Positions 58,217 through 64,000 of a stretch of DNA of 64,000 nt are shown in pieces (the first letter of the stretch is position 1; the number at the start of each line of letters is the position of its first letter). The stretch is from Paludibacter propionicigenes WB4. GTDB lineage: Bacteria; Bacteroidota; Bacteroidia; Bacteroidales; Paludibacteraceae. The DNA lies in NCBI RefSeq assembly GCF_000183135.1, contig NC_014734.1:62001-126000 (forward strand). The letters run 5' to 3'. The notes under the pieces are model-generated. The model did not search any database, was not told the origin of the DNA, and saw only the letters and a program-made list of their open reading frames with translations. Position numbers and translations under genes: made by a program.

Positions 58217-59065
58217 CTAGTTTTTGTACCATTTATCCACCATTTTCTTCATATAAGCAAGGCTACCCTTGGCCAAATCTTCCGAGTTATATTTGGACGG
58301 TCTCCACAGTGAGGTAGGTCCAACCAGCTCTTTAATTTCCGAAGAAAAGTTTTCAAGCACCAATGGTCCCTGGTAGTTAATTTCAGCTAGTCCACGGAAT
58401 AAATCATCCCAATGAACGTTGCCTTCGCCCAGCATACCGCGGTCACTTTCTGTGATGTGCAGATGTTTCAATCGGTTGCCGGCATTAATAATCGGGTTGT
58501 AGAAGTTGGGTTCTTCGATGTTCATGTGGAAGGTGTCCAAATGCACCCCGATATTGTCGGTTCCGATAGAATCTATCATTTCCAACACCTCTTCAGCGGC
58601 AGTAAATACATAGCTTTCGTAGCGGTTAATCGGCTCCGGAGCAATGGTGATATTGCGCTCACGGGCATAAGCAGCTACTTCGGCAAATATCTGTTGAACG
58701 ATGAGGCGTTCTGCATTTGTACACGGTTGACCTGTAAACTGACCAATAGCAGAATGTAGCACACCACCCAGAAAATCGCCATCCATTTCAGCCACTTTGT
58801 CGATAGCTGCTTTCATAATGGCTGTTGCTTTTTCGGGATAAACCGGTAAATGGCAATTGGCAGGTAAATTCAAGGTACATCTTCCGACAATACCGTAATT
58901 GTCGAGTTGTTTTTTTACAGTTTTTGTATCGATATTCAACGATGCAGGCAAAATAATTTCCAGCATATCGAAACCGTATTCCGCTGTTTTCCCAATAGCA
59001 TAAAGTCCTCCTTCTGGGCTCCAGCCGGGAATAAATGATAATATTGTTGTTCCAAATATAGGCAT
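58217..59065 (-). CDS. Sugar epimerase/isomerase, D-tagatose 3-epimerase-like
   Basis: 282 residues forming an AP_endonuc_2-type TIM barrel. The four metal ligands of the D-tagatose/D-psicose 3-epimerase family are in place: E150 in PINRYES, D177 in HLDTFHMN, H203 in HLHITESDRG and E238 in LVLENFSS. No signal peptide, so cytoplasmic. The family epimerises ketohexoses at C3 or isomerises related sugars; the substrate cannot be fixed. It follows the LamB-like porin by 85 bp, a gap containing two heptamer arrays. With a fructokinase and hexose permease nearby, a ketohexose such as fructose, psicose or tagatose is likely. Confidence 0.88.
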   Translation of the reverse strand: MPIFGTTILSFIPGWSPEGGLYAIGKTAEYGFDMLEIILPASLNIDTKTVKKQLDNYGIVGRCTLNLPANCHLPVYPEKATAIMKAAIDKVAEMDGDFLGGVLHSAIGQFTGQPCTNAERLIVQQIFAEVAAYARERNITIAPEPINRYESYVFTAAEEVLEMIDSIGTDNIGVHLDTFHMNIEEPNFYNPIINAGNRLKHLHITESDRGMLGEGNVHWDDLFRGLAEINYQGPLVLENFSSEIKELVGPTSLWRPSKYNSEDLAKGSLAYMKKMVDKWYKN

Positions 59066-59082
59066 AATGGTATGTTTTTAAA

Positions 59083-59103
59083 TGTAAAATGTAAAATGTG
59101 GAA
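59083..59103. repeat. Heptamer array 3
   Basis: TGTAAAA, TGTAAAA, TGTGGAA in 7-bp register, 18 bp upstream of the epimerase-like start. Confidence 0.45.
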
Positions 59104-59116
59104 AGGAAAAACTATG

Positions 59117-59151
59117 AACTGATCACTGTTAACTGATCACTGTAAACTGAT
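59117..59151. repeat. Heptamer array 4
   Basis: AACTGAT, CACTGTT, AACTGAT, CACTGTA, AACTGAT in strict 7-bp register, ending at the porin stop codon. The alternation also gives a 14-bp repeat. Confidence 0.6.
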
Positions 59152-60533
59152 TAAAACAGCCACCATTCCGTTTTTACCCCGATATAGGTTCCCCAACGGT
59201 TTTGGTTGATTTGCAGATAGGGTGAATAATGGTTGTTGCGTGCATAATCGTTGTAACGGGCTGCCGAAAATACGAGACGAATGTGTGGTCTGCACCACGG
59301 GTCGCGTTTGCCAAGTGCTGCAATAGTGGGTGCAAAGGAGAATTTCCACATACCGGCTTCCGGATTGTCGCCATCTTTTCGTGTAGCGTAGTGTGCTTCT
59401 CCAATCAGGTGTAACCAATCGGTGGCATAATACAACAGCCTACCGCCGATAACAATATCCCGTTTTCGATTATACATTTGGGTGCCATTAAAGTATGTAT
59501 CCATATTGGAACCTGATGAACCGCCATGACTTTGGGTGAATACACCATAACCATTTACACTTAAGTTTCTCGACAGGTTCAACAGAAAATGTTCCACCGT
59601 GGTAAACGAGTATGCACGAGTATATTTACCATTTGCATCCGGCGGACCATAGGTTGCCCATGTCCATGTATTTCCATTATCACCACCATTGGCTATTCCG
59701 GTTCCGTATCGAACCGCAAATTGATTGAATGAGCCGGGTAGGGGAGTCTTTAGCGGATTGTTGAACTTTATTCCTGCCACCCAACCGTGGTCTGCAGCAT
59801 ACGCTCTCGATGCATTTTGTGACGATGCCGGTACGGAGTGAAATTCACCCAATAGTTTAATCACGCTTCCATCGTTGAACTTAAAGCGGTGCTCAGCTAT
59901 CCAAACCATTCGCTGGCGAATAGCAGGATTGCTGGCTCCTGCAACGGTAACAGCGTAATTATAAGGATACACACCGGCAGAATCTGTAGATGCAGGCATC
60001 AGTAACGAAAGTTCGGTGGTTTTATAGCTTACGCCGAATCCCTGAGCCGAATGATCATCGAAATAGAAATAGTCGCAAATGTGAATGTCATCGTACCGGC
60101 GAAAGCGAACTCCTGCCCATGCAGACCATCGGCTACCCATAATATTGCGTGCTTCAATGTAGGTTTCGGGTAGAATTATGGTCAACCCTTTATCTGTGCG
60201 GGTGCTGGTATTACCCATAAACTGCCCGTTAGCCGAATACATACCTAACCGCACCTGAAAAGTGACGTTGGTACTGTCTTCTCCGTTGAGTTTGGGCGTA
60301 AAATGTATGGCAGGTAATATATCCATATAATCATTTTGCTCCATACGTCCTGCTAAAGAGCCTTGCCCCGATAGATTCAGCGGCTTCCATTGTGTACCTT
60401 CTCCGTTTGGCGATAACCCAACACCTATACGTCCGGTTGTTCCCAACGAAAAGTTGGTGTTGGTTATTACCACTTGCGAAAAAACGCAGGTAGGAAATAT
60501 ACAAATCAATAATATAATAAGTGTGTTTCTCAT
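59151..60533 (-). CDS. LamB-like carbohydrate porin
   Basis: 460 residues. Signal peptide (MRNTLIILLICIFPTCVFSQ), then an outer-membrane beta-barrel with maltoporin-like stretches: GRIGVGLSPNG at the start (LamB begins with a similar G-R-x-G strand), KDGDNPEAGMWKFSFAPTIA, and the end RPHIRLVFSAARYNDYA followed by GVKTEWWLF, comparable with the RPELR...W...EAWW end of LamB. It would allow sugar diffusion through the outer membrane. LamB/ScrY porins are not the usual uptake route in Bacteroidota, which prefer SusCD. A LacI-type operator lies 10 bp before its start. The last 70 residues are not a classic LamB match, so the assignment is moderate. Confidence 0.75.
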   Translation of the reverse strand: MRNTLIILLICIFPTCVFSQVVITNTNFSLGTTGRIGVGLSPNGEGTQWKPLNLSGQGSLAGRMEQNDYMDILPAIHFTPKLNGEDSTNVTFQVRLGMYSANGQFMGNTSTRTDKGLTIILPETYIEARNIMGSRWSAWAGVRFRRYDDIHICDYFYFDDHSAQGFGVSYKTTELSLLMPASTDSAGVYPYNYAVTVAGASNPAIRQRMVWIAEHRFKFNDGSVIKLLGEFHSVPASSQNASRAYAADHGWVAGIKFNNPLKTPLPGSFNQFAVRYGTGIANGGDNGNTWTWATYGPPDANGKYTRAYSFTTVEHFLLNLSRNLSVNGYGVFTQSHGGSSGSNMDTYFNGTQMYNRKRDIVIGGRLLYYATDWLHLIGEAHYATRKDGDNPEAGMWKFSFAPTIAALGKRDPWCRPHIRLVFSAARYNDYARNNHYSPYLQINQNRWGTYIGVKTEWWLF

Positions 60534-60542
60534 GGCATTGCC

Positions 60543-60560
60543 TGTTTAATCGTTTAAACA
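60543..60560. promoter_or_regulatory. LacI-type operator before porin gene
   Basis: TGTTTAATCGTTTAAACA, a palindrome around CG (7 of 8 positions per arm), identical to the site at 62954-62971. Both copies are followed, 7 bp later, by the same 13 bases (TAAAAAAATTATT, here 60567-60579). Confidence 0.8.
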
Positions 60561-60650
60561 AAGAACTAAAAAAATTATTAACTTTGTAGTTGAAGTTTCC
60601 AGATAGTCAAATAATCCAGATAATAATCCGTTTGCCGATATGTGATTTTA

Positions 60651-61976
60651 TTAATCAATGGCTTCTGTTTTTTCTTTGTAACCTTTAATGCCGTAATAAG
60701 CTACCACAGTAAAACATATTAATGGAACCACAATTGCTTTCCCTATGCCGAAATGAACTGAAGCCAATCCCATGATAGGTGTAATCAACGCGCCACCGAT
60801 GATGGCCATAACCAATACTGATGCAGCTAGTTTGGTATGCTCACCCAAATCCCGTATTCCCAATGAGAAAATAGTAGGATACATGATCGACATAAAGAAA
60901 CTGGTACCAACCAATGCCCAAAGTCCGATTGTGCCGGGAAATGCCAGTGCAACACTGATTAAGCATATATTAATAGCAGCATAAATCCAAAGCAAATTAT
61001 GTCCTTTAAATTTTTTCATCAACGCAGTTCCAATAAAACGACCGACTGTAAATACTACAAGTGAGATAGTAAGGAAATTGGCTGCGGTTTTTTCAGGAGT
61101 TCCGGGAATAGTGCCTTGTATGTAGCGGATTAAAAAGCTCCAGATACAAACCTGTGCCCCTACGTAAAAAAACTGAGCCATAACAGCTTGTTTGAAATGC
61201 CGTTTTGCAAAAATGAATTTAAGAGTTTGTCTGGTGGTTGAAGTTCCATGTGCTTCTTCGTCTTTCACAACGGGAAACTTCGTAATCAGAATAACCAGTG
61301 CAGCTATGATAATCACTATTCCAATGATTAAATATGGAGTCTGAACGGCATGTACTTCCGACGAATAATAAGCCTTTACAGCTTCCGGCGACATTTTGGC
61401 CAACTGATCTTTGGTGTGTTCAACGCCCGAAAGGATGAAATTTTGGCCAATAAGAATTCCTGTTATACAACCGATTGGATTAAATGACTGAGCCAGATTC
61501 AAACGCATGGTGGCAGTTTCGGGACTACCCAAAGCCGATACATAAGGATTGCCGGCTGTTTCTAAAAATGTAAGACCTGAAGCAATAACAAAAAGTGCAA
61601 CCAAAAAGAAGCTATACGACGCATTTTCGGCGGCAGGATAAAATAGTAAAGCGCCTGTAGCAAATAAGAAAAGACCGATGACAATACCTGTTTTGTAATT
61701 AAACCGACGCATGATGAGTGAAGCAGGGATAGCCAGTGAAAAATAGCCAAGATAAAAAGCCGATTGTACGAGACCTGATTCAAAATCTGTTAGTACAAAG
61801 GTTTTTTTGAACTGTTGGATGAGAATGTCGTTAATACTACCGCCCATTCCCCACATAAAGAATAAACTGACAATAAGAATTAAAGGAAGCACGTAACTGT
61901 TCGTTTTTTGTGCAGTGCCTGAAGTTGTTGTTTCAACATCGACCGACTTAACTGATGTTGCATTTGTTGTTTGCAT
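60651..61976 (-). CDS. FucP-type MFS sugar permease
   Basis: 441 residues with about twelve membrane helices and a cytoplasmic N-terminus of about 28 residues. The FHS/FucP subfamily is shown by FFMWGMGGSINDILIQQFKKTF in helix 1, the YFSLAIPASLIMRRFNYKTGI loop, and the helix 4-5 region LTFLETAGNPYVSALG with NLAQSFNPIG. FucP-like proteins import fucose, glucose, galactose or fructose with protons. It lies 23 bp behind the fructokinase gene, so both are likely translated from one message and share the operator at 62954. Confidence 0.93.
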   Translation of the reverse strand: MQTTNATSVKSVDVETTTSGTAQKTNSYVLPLILIVSLFFMWGMGGSINDILIQQFKKTFVLTDFESGLVQSAFYLGYFSLAIPASLIMRRFNYKTGIVIGLFLFATGALLFYPAAENASYSFFLVALFVIASGLTFLETAGNPYVSALGSPETATMRLNLAQSFNPIGCITGILIGQNFILSGVEHTKDQLAKMSPEAVKAYYSSEVHAVQTPYLIIGIVIIIAALVILITKFPVVKDEEAHGTSTTRQTLKFIFAKRHFKQAVMAQFFYVGAQVCIWSFLIRYIQGTIPGTPEKTAANFLTISLVVFTVGRFIGTALMKKFKGHNLLWIYAAINICLISVALAFPGTIGLWALVGTSFFMSIMYPTIFSLGIRDLGEHTKLAASVLVMAIIGGALITPIMGLASVHFGIGKAIVVPLICFTVVAYYGIKGYKEKTEAID

Positions 61977-61999
61977 AATAATTAGATTTTATTGGTTTG

Positions 62000-62914
62000 T
62001 TATGAAGTTTGTTTTTGGAAAATATAAGATTCAAGTTTTGCAATATCATAGGCTGGACATGCTCCTTCGTGCGAAGCTACAAAGGCTCCTAGTCCGGTGG
62101 CGTAGATCATGCATGTTTCAGGCGATTCGCCTTCAAATTTCTTTGCTAAAAATGCCGCTAAGAATGAGTCACCGCTTCCACAGGTATCTGCTACTTGTAC
62201 TTTGAAGGCAGGGAATGAGTATGATATTGATTTTGTGTAATAGCTTGCACCTTCTGCACCTTTGGTGACGATTACTTCATCGATATTGAATTCATTCTGT
62301 AAAAATCGAACTGAAGCTTCTTCGTCAAATTTGTTATTGGAAAACCAGGTGATGATTAATCCCAATTCTGATTCATTCAGCTTTAGTAGATTGCATTTTT
62401 TGAGTAAGTATTCAATTGTTTCTGGCGAATAAAATGGTTGACGCAGGTTGATGTCGAATACATTAAACTTTGCTTTTTCTATGAGTTGATATAGTGTTTC
62501 GCGCGATGTTTCATTTCTTGTGACGAGGCTTCCATACACAAAGGCATCTGCTTCGCTTACAAGACTGTCGTTGTCAACTCCGGACGTGATATAATCCCAC
62601 GAAACTGGTGAATGAATGGAGTAACTCATTTCGTTTCCGGGGAGTACGGTAGCTATAACCTTGCCGGTTTCATAAGCCTGATCAATCTGACAGTTTTCGA
62701 TGGGAATGTTCCATTCTGTAAGCAATTTCAGCAACTTTTCACCTGCTTCGTCATTTCCTACGCGACTAATCATTCGGCTGTCAACTCCAAATTTGCGTAA
62801 ATGATATGCTACATTCATAGGTGCTCCACCTGGCTTTGTTTTTGTGGGGAAGATATCCCATAATATCTCTCCGTAACATACTACCGTTTTCTGTTTTTCA
62901 TTTGTTGTTTTCAT
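62000..62914 (-). CDS. PfkB-family sugar kinase, fructokinase-like
   Basis: 304 residues. The ribokinase fold is shown by the substrate-binding GGAPMNVA (29-36), the VTKGAEGASYY segment, and DTCGSGD at 243-249 with catalytic base D249 (the usual DTxGAGD with S for A). The N-terminal VVCYGEILWDIFP is typical of fructokinases (EC 2.7.1.4). It phosphorylates the imported ketohexose in the cytoplasm. Other PfkB sugars (ribose, KDG) are less likely given the motif. It follows the LacI gene by 71 bp, with an operator in between. Confidence 0.88.
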   Translation of the reverse strand: MKTTNEKQKTVVCYGEILWDIFPTKTKPGGAPMNVAYHLRKFGVDSRMISRVGNDEAGEKLLKLLTEWNIPIENCQIDQAYETGKVIATVLPGNEMSYSIHSPVSWDYITSGVDNDSLVSEADAFVYGSLVTRNETSRETLYQLIEKAKFNVFDINLRQPFYSPETIEYLLKKCNLLKLNESELGLIITWFSNNKFDEEASVRFLQNEFNIDEVIVTKGAEGASYYTKSISYSFPAFKVQVADTCGSGDSFLAAFLAKKFEGESPETCMIYATGLGAFVASHEGACPAYDIAKLESYIFQKQTS

Positions 62915-62953
62915 GTTCTTAGATTTTTTTGATTATTTAATTTGAATCTAGCT

Positions 62954-62971
62954 TGTTTAATCGTTTAAACA
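62954..62971. promoter_or_regulatory. LacI-type operator before kinase-permease unit
   Basis: The same 18-bp palindrome TGTTTAATCGTTTAAACA as at 60543-60560, with TAAAAAAATTATT following at 62978-62990, 7 bp after it as in the other copy. It lies about 40 bp before the kinase start and close behind the LacI gene. Confidence 0.8.
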
Positions 62972-62985
62972 TTCGAGTAAAAAAA

Positions 62986-63987
62986 TTATTTTTGATTTAT
63001 AGATGAATTTCTAATTACCAGTTCTGTTTCAAGTTCAATTGATTCGTTGTTTTCTTTGTCATCAATCGTCTTTAAAAGTAACTTTATGGATTCACTTCCC
63101 AATTCGTTTAAAGGCTGTTTTACATAGCTTATCGGAGCGTAAAACAAGTCAAATGCATCTGTTTCATCAAAGCCAACAACAGCGAGCTGTTCGGGAATTC
63201 TAATACCAATTTTGTTGATATATTTTAATCCGGAAACTGCCAATAAGTTTGAAGTGAAAAATATGGCATCAACAGGATTTGGGTCGGCCAGAAACCAATC
63301 AATGGCAGCAATAACGTCTTCATTGATTGAATTGATTTTAACTTCACCTACAAGTGCATTATCGGCTAATAAATCCACGGCACCCCTGATACGTTCGTTC
63401 AAGTGAAACAGTGAGGTTTTATATGCAACTACTCCAATGCGTTTCCGCCCATTATCAAGCAAATGTTGAATGGCTTTTTGCGCAGCACTAAAGTTATTAA
63501 TACTAACTGAATTGGTTTTGATGTCTGGGTAGTAGCGGTCAATCAATACAAAGGGCACATTGATTTTTTTAAGATGTTGAACCTGGGATTCAGTCTGTTC
63601 GGGTAAAGCTATGATTAATTCATCTACCTGACGGTCAAGGAAAAGCTTGATTAAATCACTTGTTTTTTCGATACTTTCGTCGGAACTTCCAAAAATCACA
63701 GAGTAACCGTAATTTTTAGCTTCATCTTCAATGATACGTGCTATTTGGGAAGAAAAGGGGTTGGATATATCAGCTACAATTAAGCCAATGGTAAAAGTCT
63801 TTTGTGCTTTCAGGCTTCGTGCAATTTGATTGGGACGGTAGTTAAGGTCTTCTGCAGCTTGTCTGATTTTAGCTGCTACATCTTTATTAATTCTGTCTTT
63901 TAACTTATTGTTCAACACGTACGATACCAGAGCAGTTGAAACTCCAACATGTTCTGCTATGTCTTTGAGGGATACATTCTTTTTCAT
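62986..63987 (-). CDS. LacI-family transcriptional regulator
   Basis: 333 residues. The N-terminal HTH (SLKDIAEHVGVSTALVSYVLN, then DRINKDVAAKIRQAAEDLNYRPNQIARSL as the hinge region) is canonical for LacI/GalR. The periplasmic-binding-protein-like effector domain (about 60-330) follows, with TIGLIVADISNPFSSQIARIIEDEA near 66-90 and AVVGFDETDAFDLF near 270. It probably represses the kinase-permease and porin-epimerase units via the two identical palindromes; the effector is probably a sugar or sugar phosphate. The start ATG is at 63987, 13 bp from the window edge, so its own promoter is not visible. Confidence 0.95.
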   Translation of the reverse strand: MKKNVSLKDIAEHVGVSTALVSYVLNNKLKDRINKDVAAKIRQAAEDLNYRPNQIARSLKAQKTFTIGLIVADISNPFSSQIARIIEDEAKNYGYSVIFGSSDESIEKTSDLIKLFLDRQVDELIIALPEQTESQVQHLKKINVPFVLIDRYYPDIKTNSVSINNFSAAQKAIQHLLDNGRKRIGVVAYKTSLFHLNERIRGAVDLLADNALVGEVKINSINEDVIAAIDWFLADPNPVDAIFFTSNLLAVSGLKYINKIGIRIPEQLAVVGFDETDAFDLFYAPISYVKQPLNELGSESIKLLLKTIDDKENNESIELETELVIRNSSINQK

Positions 63988-64000
63988 GAACGTAGATGAT

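Overview
The window reads as a chromosome segment of a Bacteroidota bacterium, most likely in Bacteroidales; relatedness to Paludibacter-like anaerobes is a guess from gene content. Supporting signs are a SusC/SusD pair, a one-protein hybrid two-component regulator, a type IX secretion (T9SS) cargo beside a PorP/SprF protein, a PadR-PspC pair, and repeated -7 elements of the form TAnnTTTG that several times sit 20-21 nt after a TTG/TTTG -33 element. DNA is AT-rich. No rRNA, tRNA, insertion sequence or CRISPR array was seen.

Layout. (1) 1-20.9 kb: a polysaccharide utilization locus. A hybrid two-component system protein is encoded on the minus strand, followed by GH35 beta-galactosidase and a GH30 enzyme cut by the left edge. 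Divergently on the plus strand lie SusC, SusD, a double-domain GH43, a GH51 arabinofuranosidase and a GH2 beta-galactosidase. The enzyme set suggests a galactan backbone decorated with arabinose, probably type II arabinogalactan. (2) 21-24.6 kb: a GLUG-repeat lipoprotein, a Bacteroidota-type hypothetical protein, and a 1.1-kb intergenic region with a five-unit 41-bp tandem repeat, a foldable inverted-repeat element and a heptamer array. (3) 24.6-29 kb: TSUP permease, small membrane and periplasmic proteins, an orphan response regulator with an altered receiver, a small HTH protein and a TraB/GumN protein. (4) 29.3-37.8 kb: a probable nine-gene operon for a split MacB-type ABC exporter (ATPase, PLDc_N protein, two permeases, small membrane protein, adaptor, TolC) ending in PadR and a PspC/GIN-domain protein. 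A 23-bp palindrome overlaps its promoter and is a candidate PadR operator. (5) 39-45.2 kb: a 1755-residue T9SS-exported protein with 24 copies of a 51-residue repeat, plus PorP/SprF. (6) 45.3-58.1 kb: housekeeping genes gcvP, pdxH, a DEAD-box helicase, ppdK, clpB, a YceI protein and endonuclease III. (7) 58.2-64 kb: a sugar cluster with a LacI regulator, PfkB-family fructokinase, FucP-type permease, LamB-like porin and a tagatose-epimerase-like enzyme. Two identical 18-bp operator-like palindromes tie the kinase-permease and porin-epimerase units together.

How it works together (inference). In region 1, oligosaccharides in the periplasm would activate the hybrid sensor, which switches on SusCD import and the periplasmic or surface enzymes that strip arabinose and galactose. 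In region 7 the LacI protein would repress uptake (porin, permease) and phosphorylation (kinase) of a fructose-type sugar. Beneath the genes, the intergenic DNA carries several arrays of different sequence that all share a 7-bp period; this is the least explained feature of the window.
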